From positions 1-50,680 of the forward strand of contig JADLEV010000019.1 of assembly GCA_020845935.1 (NCBI GenBank): a stretch of DNA of 50,680 bases. Direction: 5' to 3'. This stretch comes from Gammaproteobacteria bacterium (GTDB taxonomy: Bacteria > Pseudomonadota > Gammaproteobacteria > Ga0077536). Each line of letters starts with the position of its first letter. Positions within the stretch are counted from its first letter, which is position 1. Shown piece by piece: positions 21,825 to 31,113 of the stretch. Made by a program: the position numbers and the translations under genes. The notes beneath the pieces were generated by a model. That model did no database searches and had not been told where the DNA came from. It was given only the letters and a program-made list of their open reading frames with translations.

Positions 21825-22174
21825 CGGCGCGCTCCTTCGATATCTTGCGCGAGCTTATCCTGAAGCCAGATCTCGCTGGTAAAAGGGCGTCTCTCCCGCA
21901 ACGATTCGACGCAGCGAACTTTGATGCCTGAATGTAATGCGGCAAACCCGTTCTCGACGATTTTACCGGCGCGGTCACGGACGACGAGCTTTTCGTCATA
22001 TTCGATGGCGCGCTCATTGATCACCAAAATCATTGCTTCGGTATCGATACTGTCGATCATCCCAACTACGGACTGAGGCAGTCGAGAACTGCTCGGTTCC
22101 TGGCCAATGGCCTCGCCAGAAAGCACGACGACCATCGCCAGCAGCACCGAGTAAATATGCATCATTTTGTTCAT
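21821..22174 (-). CDS. PilY2-like small secreted protein (assigned mainly by position)
   Basis: Signal peptide MNKMMHIYSVLLAMVVVLSGEAIG; sits between pilY1 and pilE as pilY2 does in Pseudomonas; 4-bp overlap with pilE. Confidence 0.6.
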   Translation of the reverse strand: MNKMMHIYSVLLAMVVVLSGEAIGQEPSSSRLPQSVVGMIDSIDTEAMILVINERAIEYDEKLVVRDRAGKIVENGFAALHSGIKVRCVESLRERRPFTSEIWLQDKLAQDIEGARR

Positions 22175-22197
22175 GGCTGCTTCTCCTTGGATTTGCG

Positions 22198-25100
22198 CTA
22201 GCGCACCTGACGCCAGGATTGCCGGCCGATGGAATCCTGTGGCGGCCGCAAGCGATACACCCCCGGGTCGTCCGCGTCGATCTCGCCGCCTTCTTCGTCG
22301 TTTGTCGTACCGCCGCCACTGTCCAACTCGGTCGTCAAGCCAAACATCACATTGCCGTCCTCCGATGCCACCAGAGTGACGGGAGCGACCGTCGTGCCGA
22401 TACGAATCATGCTGACGACTTCCGTGGTGCCGTCGCCCAAGTCCGCCCGATCCTGTTCATCGAAAGCGTCGTCCCGATTGATATCAAAGATGGAAAATGT
22501 CGTCCGGCCTCCGGTCGTGGCGTCGACCGCGACCAATGCCGAGGTAAATCCGCCCGCCGCACAATCTGATTTTGGCGCGTAGGTTGTAAATACCACCGCA
22601 CTTCCCAGCACGATCGGACTCTGTATCACACGTTCGCCAACGGGACCGGTTGCCGGAGAGACGATATCGAGATACCAGCCAAATTGTTGCCCGGGGCCGG
22701 GGGAATAGTTAACCGCGTTTCCGGATATCACACCCACGGGTTGGTCAAAGCCATCGAAATCCTGCACATCTTCGATCAACATTTGTTGCGGCTGCAACAA
22801 ATCGGAAGGCTGCGTTCCTTCGCCAGGCGTCGGCCGGGCTCCGACCGAATCGAGGATTGCGGCACCCTGGTCGCGGATACCGTAGAACGAATCGACAGTC
22901 GGGGGATCGCCGAGGATGTCGTCGCCGGTCGCCAGGTAGCGGCCGGTCCCGAACAGTATCTGGTAGCCGCCGGCGCTGTTCACCGCGACCGTAGGTGTCG
23001 TGGTAATCGCCTGTGGCTCGCCATCAGGTCCAACGGCACGATAAAGCGGACGCGGTGTGCCGCCATCATTGCTGAATTCGGCAATACCCCAGTCACTGGG
23101 ATCGTTGCTGCTCAGATCGAATTTCCACAGGTTTCCGAGCAGGTCCCCTGCGTAGACGGTATCGACATTGATATCGAGGTTCGGGTCGAGCAACAGTGGT
23201 CCAGCGAGTCCATTCGGGTGGTCGGCATCGCCTGCGCCGGTGTCAATCTGCTTGAGCACAGTACCCGTTGCCAGGTCGACGATGAACAGTTGCGCGCGGT
23301 TGCTGGCACTGTTGTAGCCATTGCCGAAGATCGCAACCCATTTGCCATTGTTCGCCCGCATTATCAACGGCCGATGGGTGATATTGCCCAGTTCAGCGGC
23401 AGAGAACTCCCACAGGACGCTGCCTTCATCGAAGGCCGTCGGTACCGACACGTCGAGTGCAAATACTGCGGAAGCGCCGCGGCCGGTCGACCCCACCAGC
23501 ACCGATTTCCAGGCGCCACCGAGGTAGGCATCGCCGGCATTCACTTCGCCGTCGACGTAGTAGCGGTGTTCATAGTTCGGAGCGGTCAACAAACCCAATG
23601 TCGAGAACACGGATCTGGGGACATAGGCCAGAACTTCTTCGCCGGAATCGGTCCGGAAACCATGCAACATGCCGTCGTTGGCACCGACATAAACCATATC
23701 CAACCGCGCCAGCTTGCTGCGTTGGAAGGCGAGGTAAGTGGAACCCTCGGAACCGGGTAACCGATCGTAGGGCCGAGGCGATTGATCCTTGGTCACCGCG
23801 GCCGGTGATGACGCACTGATGTCGCCGAGCAACGATGCTCGGGATCGGAAGGGGCCGCCGGACGACAATTCAAGCGTCCGGTCGCCGCGGATGTAGTCAA
23901 GAATGTCTTCCGAGCCGATGGCAGCCTGCTGTGTGGTTGTAAGGTTTGCCCAGAGGAATGCGGTGCCCGACCCCAATTCATCGTCCCAGGTGAGGATGTT
24001 GCGTTCCGCGCTATCCGGGATCAATTCGGACGCCTCCCAGAGTGTTTCGCCGACGACACCACCGCTGAGGAAGCGTTGGGCGTACAGCTTGCCGCTCCAG
24101 GTCGCTGTCTCGAACACCGGCGAGAAAATCAACGTGCCTATGCGCAGCGACGTCGAGGTCGCTGAAACCGCGGCGGCTGTCCCGAGGCGAGCGCTGATGT
24201 CGGCGAACGCATCGTTGAGCGTACGAATCAGTTCCTCTGGATCCTGACCTGGCAAATACTTGCCACGAGCGTTATAGGCGGCATGGCGCATGTCGTCAGC
24301 GGTCGTCACCGCATCTGACGAGGGGGTCGGCCACGGAGGAGACGGAGTCGCTGCATCGTAGTCGGAAGGTACTGCGGAGAGGGTGCCTTCCAGACCAAAC
24401 GAAACCGTGTATGTGACGAGGTGTTGGGCACTGTTTTCGTCGACGCCGGAAATCGTGGGTACCGTATTCGCGAGCGTCGGCGCAAGGTCGCGTTCGTAGT
24501 AGTGCATCGCGACATCGGCCAATGTGTTTTCCACCGCGTCGGCAGTTGGCCCGCCATCGAAGTCCGTATCGTCATCGCCATCGGCGTTGCCGATATCTGG
24601 AATCGTTTCGGCGGCATTCCAGTAACCGTCCGATAACAGGATGGCGAAATTCTGCTGGCATTCCCCCACATCGCCAGAGGCCAGAATGGGCGAAGGGTCG
24701 GAGAATCCGATTGCCGAATGGTCGGCGGACCCAGAGTCGGTCTGGTCAAAATAGTGCCCGACCAGGTCAAGCGCACGTTGCAGCGGAGTCGCACCGTTTG
24801 GATAAACTCTGAACATATTCGACATCAACGTCGATTTCGCCGATGGGTCGGTCATGAAGGCGATCGGCGTGGCGACATTATTATTGTTCCACAACGTAGC
24901 CAAACCCATCCTTTGTTGCGATGTGGACACGAGTTCGGAAATGGCGCGCTTCAACACGTAGATTCGTTTTCTATAATACGTGTACCAGTTCGCGAAATTC
25001 GTTTGTTGCGTAGCAGTTAGCGTATTGACAAAAACGAATCTTGGATTACTGAACGCGCCGCCATTGACACGGGCGGCATAACTGAAAAAACCGGTCGTGC

Positions 25101-25629
25101 CGATCGGACATTCGCCGCTTTGATACAGGTTGTCACCGTTGGTGTCCGTCCACTGGCCGAAGAGCGTGGGCTTTCCGGAACCATCGACCGATAGCAAATT
25201 GGTCACGCCAGCGTCCGGGTCGTAAGGGTCGTTTCGCGCGGCACTGATGGACTGGTTTGCGTAGGGAACCCCATCCTCGTCGACGCCAACCCAGGGCGTA
25301 TAAGTGACATTGGGATTGTAGGCCATCGTGTTGTAGCCAACGCACAACAACAAATCGCGGGTAATCGATGCCGAAGCGCTGAATGAATGTGGTGAAAAAT
25401 CCAGCCACCCCGAACCCTGCGCGTTCGGCCTTCGCCCCAGCACCTCCCAATCCATCGACCCGGAGTCATCGAGCATCAGGAAAATGTTCGCCGGAACATC
25501 ATTGCCGATGAACAGCGGTACATTCGGAATCGGAATTCCGGCGCCGGCGGATGACCAGGCACCGAGCAAGACACCGGTGATAGTCGCCCGCACTGCGGGG
25601 CTACGTAGCAGGGAAGGCATCGTGCTCAT
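22198..25629 (-). CDS. pilY1: Type IV pilus tip-associated adhesin PilY1
   Basis: VWA-like MIDAS NIFLMLDDSGSMDWE, PilY1 beta-propeller region, Ca-loop-like DINRDDAFDEQD, YIRGDRTLE; minor-pilin operon context. Confidence 0.94.
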   Translation of the reverse strand: MSTMPSLLRSPAVRATITGVLLGAWSSAGAGIPIPNVPLFIGNDVPANIFLMLDDSGSMDWEVLGRRPNAQGSGWLDFSPHSFSASASITRDLLLCVGYNTMAYNPNVTYTPWVGVDEDGVPYANQSISAARNDPYDPDAGVTNLLSVDGSGKPTLFGQWTDTNGDNLYQSGECPIGTTGFFSYAARVNGGAFSNPRFVFVNTLTATQQTNFANWYTYYRKRIYVLKRAISELVSTSQQRMGLATLWNNNNVATPIAFMTDPSAKSTLMSNMFRVYPNGATPLQRALDLVGHYFDQTDSGSADHSAIGFSDPSPILASGDVGECQQNFAILLSDGYWNAAETIPDIGNADGDDDTDFDGGPTADAVENTLADVAMHYYERDLAPTLANTVPTISGVDENSAQHLVTYTVSFGLEGTLSAVPSDYDAATPSPPWPTPSSDAVTTADDMRHAAYNARGKYLPGQDPEELIRTLNDAFADISARLGTAAAVSATSTSLRIGTLIFSPVFETATWSGKLYAQRFLSGGVVGETLWEASELIPDSAERNILTWDDELGSGTAFLWANLTTTQQAAIGSEDILDYIRGDRTLELSSGGPFRSRASLLGDISASSPAAVTKDQSPRPYDRLPGSEGSTYLAFQRSKLARLDMVYVGANDGMLHGFRTDSGEEVLAYVPRSVFSTLGLLTAPNYEHRYYVDGEVNAGDAYLGGAWKSVLVGSTGRGASAVFALDVSVPTAFDEGSVLWEFSAAELGNITHRPLIMRANNGKWVAIFGNGYNSASNRAQLFIVDLATGTVLKQIDTGAGDADHPNGLAGPLLLDPNLDINVDTVYAGDLLGNLWKFDLSSNDPSDWGIAEFSNDGGTPRPLYRAVGPDGEPQAITTTPTVAVNSAGGYQILFGTGRYLATGDDILGDPPTVDSFYGIRDQGAAILDSVGARPTPGEGTQPSDLLQPQQMLIEDVQDFDGFDQPVGVISGNAVNYSPGPGQQFGWYLDIVSPATGPVGERVIQSPIVLGSAVVFTTYAPKSDCAAGGFTSALVAVDATTGGRTTFSIFDINRDDAFDEQDRADLGDGTTEVVSMIRIGTTVAPVTLVASEDGNVMFGLTTELDSGGGTTNDEEGGEIDADDPGVYRLRPPQDSIGRQSWRQVR

Positions 25630-25689
25630 CGTGAATCACCTCGGCAAAGCCATTGAAATGCGGCCAGCTCACAAGCCATGTTTCTCCCC

Positions 25690-26256
25690 TCAGTCCCGAT
25701 CCGAGTACATCGTTTGAATCACGGATACGGCATTGGTATTGGCGCCCCAGCCACGCGCAGTGACGCGATAGGCATACCGCTCGCAGTCCTGCGGCTGACC
25801 CTGGGTAATCGCGCAATTGATATCCCGATAGAATGGAGCAACATATTCAATGATGTAGTCAGGTTGTGCCGCGATACCGGGTATATCCGGCCCGGCCCGT
25901 ACCTGCCATTTCGTATCCGGCGTCAGATCATGGTCGGGATCCCACCACAGGTCTCTTTGCCACCATTCGCTCAGATCCGGATCGGTTTCCGGCTGATGCA
26001 AACCCGGATGGGTCATGCCGTCCTTGGGCTCCACGATGAACAGGAAACAGCCCTCACAACTGATGTTGGCTTCGCCATCGCGGACGCCGGCTTCGGCCGC
26101 ATCGAACGACAACTGTTTGTTCCGCAGATTGCCTGCCATCCGCTCCTCGACGACGCTCGTGTTCATTGCCGACAACCCGAGCATCGTCATGATCACGAGC
26201 ATGATCAGGGCGACAATCAATGCTGCGCCGCGTTGCTTGATGGAAATAGTCTTCAT
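25690..26256 (-). CDS. pilX: Type IV pilus assembly protein PilX
   Basis: MKTISIKQRGAALIVALIMLVIMTMLGLSAMNTSVVEERMAGNLRNKQLSFDAAEAGVRDGE. Confidence 0.92.
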   Translation of the reverse strand: MKTISIKQRGAALIVALIMLVIMTMLGLSAMNTSVVEERMAGNLRNKQLSFDAAEAGVRDGEANISCEGCFLFIVEPKDGMTHPGLHQPETDPDLSEWWQRDLWWDPDHDLTPDTKWQVRAGPDIPGIAAQPDYIIEYVAPFYRDINCAITQGQPQDCERYAYRVTARGWGANTNAVSVIQTMYSDRD

Positions 26257-26266
26257 GGATCTATCT

Positions 26267-27399
26267 TCAGGGCATGTGATTACGAAGCGTGACGGTCGTC
26301 GTATAGGTCAATCGCAGCCTGCGGTCGGCCGCTTCACCGGTATTGACGGCGACTGTCCCCGGCACACCCGCGGCACTCGTGCCATCGAAGAAATTGATCG
26401 GTGCCGCGACATCGACCACGTTGTCCGCATTGCTTCGGATCAACAGGCTGATGCGGACCGTAGTGACGTCATTCCAGTTCTCGACGTTGGCCGGATCCCG
26501 ATAGACGTCGGCGAAGGAATCGTCGTTGGTATCCTCGCCGAGCATGATCTGCATTCCTTCGACGCCGGTTGCGATTGGCAGAGCATCGGGGAATGCACCA
26601 TTGTCGGACAGAGGGAGTCGGTACAGCATGGGATCTCCGCTGGGGCTGAGCGCGACGAAATATATCGATCCGGTCAATGGCATGATCATCGATGATTGCC
26701 CGTAGGCCTGCTGCAGCGGCGCATCGGGCGTGATGTTCGTGGTCGACCCGGCAACGGCAGCGGTACCGCGAAACAGATCACCACGAAGACAATCAGTGAT
26801 GAGAAACAGATCATCGTCTCCGTTGAAGGTCGCGAATTCGGTTGAACGCACCGGTATCGCCCCAGCGGCGCTCGCCATGTTGGCAAGCGTCAATGCATAG
26901 GTTTCTGAACCACGCACCACCGATATCGCGTCACTGACCAGACAGGCGCCGCCAGCACCATCGGCGTCACAGACCGTAACGTCTTCACCGCCATCGGTCG
27001 GCGTTTCCGGTCCATTCCAGTCTTCCGTGTTGTCGAACACTTGAACAGGATTGGATGCGGCGAAGGTCGGATCGAAATCGGGTGGTTGGCTCCCCGCATC
27101 GACCGAAGACCGGAACTGATAGACGAGCGCATCGTTCAACATCACCCGGCGACTACCACAACCGATCTGCCCGATCATCCGGAGATCCCGGGTTATCACC
27201 TGCATTGCCGAGCGGCCGTTCTCCTGAACCTGAGCCAGGCCTTCAGCAACCCGATAGGTTTGTCGATTGCCCTGGAACACCGAAATCGCGGAGATCAGCA
27301 GAATCGAGCCAAGCACCAGCGACACCAGCAATTCAATCAGTGTCATGCCGCACTGGCCGGCGCGAATCGACGGGGCTAGCGTGTTTTTCGGTCGCAACA
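26267..27399 (-). CDS. pilW: Type IV pilus assembly protein PilW
   Basis: MLRPKNTLAPSIRAGQCGMTLIELLVSLVLGSILLISAISVFQGNRQTYRVAEGLAQVQENGRSAM. Start shortened from the ORF-track start. Confidence 0.9.
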
Positions 27400-27410
27400 T
27401 GACTGTCACT

Positions 27411-27872
27411 CTAGATCTGCGACGAAAATGAGAAGGATGTGGCATCTGAACCTCCAGCACGGCTGTCATCCCACTGCACCGTAACCGTGCAATTGCCAAT
27501 GCCGTCACAGACGACCGCGCCATCGGCGGCGGGTAACAGCATTTGCAGCGTCGTCACCCAGTTGATGACCTCTTCGCTTGGAATACTGCCGGCGTCGGGC
27601 AATTCGTCGCCAATGTCACGGTTATAGGCACCCGCAATCGCGTTGCGGAAATCTGCTCGCAGACGCTCCATCATGTCGTTGGCGAGAGCGACCGCTTGCG
27701 AGCGCTGCTGCGCGCTGCCGTTGGCGCGCAGACCGTTCGCCTGCAGAGCGGAAAGTCCGAGCAGGCCGATGGCAAGCACCAGCACCGCGATCATGATCTC
27801 CAGCAGAGAAAAACCGTACTGGGCCGTCGGGCGCCGTGGCAAGGTCTTTCGGTACGGAGTGGTCATGGACAT
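27411..27872 (-). CDS. pilV: Type IV pilus modification protein PilV
   Basis: QYGFSLLEIMIAVLVLAIGLLGLSALQANGLRANGSAQQRSQAVALANDMMERLRAD. Confidence 0.92.
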   Translation of the reverse strand: MSMTTPYRKTLPRRPTAQYGFSLLEIMIAVLVLAIGLLGLSALQANGLRANGSAQQRSQAVALANDMMERLRADFRNAIAGAYNRDIGDELPDAGSIPSEEVINWVTTLQMLLPAADGAVVCDGIGNCTVTVQWDDSRAGGSDATSFSFSSQI

Positions 27873-28354
27873 GGCGCGCGTTGCAGTGTTACGAGACCGG
27901 AAAGGCCAACCGTGATGATGCGTTGCGGATTGGCCACGGTGCAGCGATGCGGGTCGAACGTGAAACTCTGAGCCGCAGCAAGACCACCGTGTGGCTGGAA
28001 TACAATCGTACCGGGCTGCGCGCTGAAGCTGCTTGCGCGAATTTCGTCATAGACGCGAATTGTTATCTCTCCGGCATCAGCGGATGAACCGTTGCAATTG
28101 ATATCGGTACCCAGCATCCAGCCTCCCGTCCAATCGTTATCTGTCAACGGCACTACCGCGATACAGAGTCCGCGGCTGATTGCTTCACTGCGAGCGAGGC
28201 TCAAGGCACTCATGAGGTTGTTGATTTCATTTGAATTGCGGTTACTGCCCATCACGGCGCGGAAACTCGGCACGCCAACAGACAGAATCACCGCCGCGAG
28301 TGCCACGGTGATGATCAATTCGAGTGCAGTAAAACCAGCCTGAGTTTTCATCAA
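27863..28354 (-). CDS. fimU: Minor pseudopilin, FimU/FimT (GspH) family
   Basis: MMKTQAGFTALELIITVALAAVILSVGVPSFRAVMGSNRNSNEINNLMSALSLARSEAISRG. Confidence 0.88.
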   Translation of the reverse strand: MMKTQAGFTALELIITVALAAVILSVGVPSFRAVMGSNRNSNEINNLMSALSLARSEAISRGLCIAVVPLTDNDWTGGWMLGTDINCNGSSADAGEITIRVYDEIRASSFSAQPGTIVFQPHGGLAAAQSFTFDPHRCTVANPQRIITVGLSGLVTLQRAPCP

Positions 28355-28394
28355 GCGAGAGTATCGGCCGAGGACCCGGAGCGATCATGCCCAA

Positions 28395-28428
28395 AGCGGG
28401 TGAGCGGTAGTTGGTAGCGGATAAGCGG
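28395..28428 (-). repeat. Phased direct repeats (four AGCGG/CCGCT cores, spacing 8-13-8) upstream of fimU
   Basis: Plus-strand AGCGG at 28395, 28403, 28416 and 28424; two 13-bp units, 11/13 identical, offset 21 bp. Confidence 0.75.
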
Positions 28429-28696
28429 CAGTTTTGAAGTCGGTGCAGAAGAGAACCGCGCGTCTTGCCTTAGAGGCAGTCTGCCGCCGCTCCGATCCGG
28501 CAAGTCAGCTGCCGATACATCTGATGGCCGTGACGGGTATCTCGAACCCAATTGGCGCTGACGCTTCAGAGGGAGACAGCGCCCCGGCTTATCGGGTCCG
28601 AGCTAAAAAAACCATTAGAGAATTCTTGTAATCATGGACAAGGTCTAAAAGGCGGTGCTAATCTTGCCCACAGTGCAATAGCTGGGATGTAACGCC

Positions 28697-29140
28697 ATGC
28701 CGGAATATTCCAATTCGTCCGAAGTATCTGTACCAGAGATGTTGGCCAGGTTTGGGATTGCGCCGACTTCGCAGCGCTTGCGGATCGGCGAAATCCTGTT
28801 GACCGAGAAGCAGCACTTGTCCGCCGATCAGATCATCGCGAAGTTGCGCGAGGTTGGGGCCTCGGTTTCCAAGGCGACGGTGTACAACACGCTCGGCCTG
28901 TTTGCGCGCCGTGGGCTGGTTCGAGAAATCATTGTTGACCCTACCCGGATTTTCTACGACAGCAACACCGTCGATCACCATCATTTTTACGATGTCGACA
29001 ACGGCGTCCTGCTCGATATCGATACGGAGGGTCTGCGGTTGGCGGGATTGCCGACGCCTCCGGAGGGCACGACGCTGGACGGTGTTGACGTGATCGTCCG
29101 AATCAGGCGCAATCCGGCCGCTCACGCGGCAATCACCTGA
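28697..29140 (+). CDS. Fur-family transcriptional regulator, Irr-like (no cysteines)
   Basis: FGIAPTSQRLRIGEILL...HLSADQIIAKLREVGASVSKATVYNTLGLFARRGLVREI...DHHHFYDVDNG. Confidence 0.88.
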   Translation: MPEYSNSSEVSVPEMLARFGIAPTSQRLRIGEILLTEKQHLSADQIIAKLREVGASVSKATVYNTLGLFARRGLVREIIVDPTRIFYDSNTVDHHHFYDVDNGVLLDIDTEGLRLAGLPTPPEGTTLDGVDVIVRIRRNPAAHAAIT

Positions 29141-29262
29141 ACAAATATACAATTCGCGAGCGGCGGAACGGTGGCGCTGCCCGGGCTTGCCCGTATAAAA
29201 TGCGCGCCGCTTCCAGTTTCGCAGATCCGCTTCGGCCGCCAGTGCGCGCCGGGGTCCCTCGC

Positions 29263-29338
29263 GCCGGGGTAGCTCAGTTGGTAGAGCAATCGATTCGTAA
29301 TCGATAGGTCGCAGGTTCGACTCCTGTTCCCGGCACCA
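29263..29338 (+). tRNA. tRNA-Thr (CGT)
   Basis: GCCGGGGTAGCTCAGTTGGTAGAGCAATCGATTCGTAATCGATAGGTCGCAGGTTCGACTCCTGTTCCCGGCACCA; loop TTCGTAA gives CGT; encoded CCA. Confidence 0.97.
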
Positions 29339-29393
29339 TTCCCATCATCCCAAGTCAACAGCGATTTCGCGACAACGAAACAGGAGACTTTCC

Positions 29394-30044
29394 GTGATCA
29401 AGCTCTACGGTGCGGCACTCAGCAACTACTTCAATATCGTCAAACACAATTTGCTGGAAAAAGGAGTTGCCTTCGAAGAGGTGATGGTTCGGCCGAACAA
29501 GGAGCCGGCAACCCTGGCCAAGAGTCCGATGGGCAAGATTCCGTTCATCGAAACGGAACAGGGGTCACTCGCCGAGTCGGCCGCAATCCTCGACTATCTC
29601 GAGGAACGTTTTCCGCAGCCGGCCATGTATCCGAACGATCCGTTCCAGCGCGCCAAGGCACGCGAGCTGATGCGCATGGTGGAGCTGTATATCGCCGGGC
29701 CGTCGCATCGTCACGCGATGGAGGTATTTTTCGGGGCACCGCGATCGCAGTCCGCCTACGCTGAGGTCAAACCTCAAGTGGAACTCGGCGTCCAGGCGCT
29801 GGCGAGGCTGGTGCACTTTGGTCCCTTTGTACAGGGTGCAACGTTTGGCAACGCAGACATCTGCCTGTTCCACAACATCAATTCGGCGCGTGCGATCATG
29901 CTGGCAGTTTATCAATGGGACATCTTGTCCGCCGTGCCGGGGTTGGAGCAGTGTCTGGCGGCCATCGGGGCGCGACCGACGACCAAGACTCTGGTTGCGG
30001 CGATGGAGGCGGCACGTGCGGCGATGCTGGCGCAACAACATTAG
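29394..30044 (+). CDS. Glutathione S-transferase family protein
   Basis: MIKLYGAALSNYFNIVKHNLLEKGVAFEEVMV...SPMGKIPFIETEQGSLAESAAILDYLEERFP. Confidence 0.9.
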   Translation: MIKLYGAALSNYFNIVKHNLLEKGVAFEEVMVRPNKEPATLAKSPMGKIPFIETEQGSLAESAAILDYLEERFPQPAMYPNDPFQRAKARELMRMVELYIAGPSHRHAMEVFFGAPRSQSAYAEVKPQVELGVQALARLVHFGPFVQGATFGNADICLFHNINSARAIMLAVYQWDILSAVPGLEQCLAAIGARPTTKTLVAAMEAARAAMLAQQH

Positions 30045-30053
30045 GCAGCGGCC

Positions 30054-31067
30054 ATGATCATCGATTGCCACGGCCATTACACGACCGCGCCCGAGGCGCT
30101 CGGGCGCTACCGCGAGCAGCAACTGGCGGAATTGAAAAAGGATCCGAAACCGTCCTCCAGCAAGGGATCGCTGATCATCAGTGATGACGAGATCCGCGTC
30201 AGCCTCGAAAACGCCCAACTCAAATTGCAGCGGCAGCGTGGCACGGACCTGACCATCTTTTCGCCGCGGGCGAGTGCGATGGGCCATCACCTCGGCGATG
30301 CCGCGACCAGTCGTTTCTGGACCGAGCACTGCAACGAGCTGATCCATCGCGTCGTGGCCCTTTATCCTGACAACTTCGTCGGTGTCTGCCAATTGCCGCA
30401 GAGTCCCGGCGTACCTCCGGCACAGGACTGTGTCCGGGAACTCGAGCGCTGTGTCAACGAATTCGGTTTCATCGGCTGCAATCTCAACCCGGATCCCTCG
30501 GGCGGGTACTGGACCGATCCGCCGCTCAGCGATCGCTACTGGTATCCGCTCTACGAGAAGATGTGTGAGTTGGACGTGCCAGCGATGATCCACGTGAGTG
30601 CCGCCTGCAATCCCTGTTTCCATACGACCGGGTCACACTATCTCGGCGCCGACACGACGGCGTTCATGCAGATGTTGACTTCGAACCTGTTCCGCGACTT
30701 CCCGTCGCTCCGGTTCATCATTCCGCATGGCGGCGGCGCCGTGCCGTATCACTGGGGCCGCTTCCGCGGCATCGCCCAGGACTTGGGCAAACCACCATTG
30801 ACGGAACTGCTGTTGCAGAACGTGTACTTCGATACCTGCGTCTATCATCAACCGGGCATCGATTTGCTGCTGCAGGTGATTCCGGCGGAGAACATCCTGT
30901 TCGCGTCGGAGATGGTCGGTGCGGTTCGGGGCATCGATCCGGAAACCGGCCATTATTACGACGACACCAAGCGCTACATCGATGGCAACGATGCCCTGAC
31001 CGCGGAGCAACGCCGCTGGATCTTCGAGAGCAATACACGTCGCGTGTTTCCCCGATTGCGCTGCTGA
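30054..31067 (+). CDS. ligJ: Amidohydrolase-family 4-oxalomesaconate hydratase (LigJ-like)
   Basis: MIIDCHGHYTTAPEAL...NLNPDPSGGYWTDPPLSDRYWYPLYEKMCELDVPAMIHV...IIPHGGGAVPYHWGRF...ILFASEMVG; next to LigK- and LigU-like genes. Confidence 0.82.
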   Translation: MIIDCHGHYTTAPEALGRYREQQLAELKKDPKPSSSKGSLIISDDEIRVSLENAQLKLQRQRGTDLTIFSPRASAMGHHLGDAATSRFWTEHCNELIHRVVALYPDNFVGVCQLPQSPGVPPAQDCVRELERCVNEFGFIGCNLNPDPSGGYWTDPPLSDRYWYPLYEKMCELDVPAMIHVSAACNPCFHTTGSHYLGADTTAFMQMLTSNLFRDFPSLRFIIPHGGGAVPYHWGRFRGIAQDLGKPPLTELLLQNVYFDTCVYHQPGIDLLLQVIPAENILFASEMVGAVRGIDPETGHYYDDTKRYIDGNDALTAEQRRWIFESNTRRVFPRLRC

Positions 31068-31113
31068 TACACTGAGGCCCGGTTCCGCCGACAACAATTC
31101 TGGAGGCTCTCTC

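Noticed and set aside
22684-23760. 358-aa plus-strand ORF within pilY1
   Set aside because: Antisense to pilY1 coding sequence; no family resemblance.
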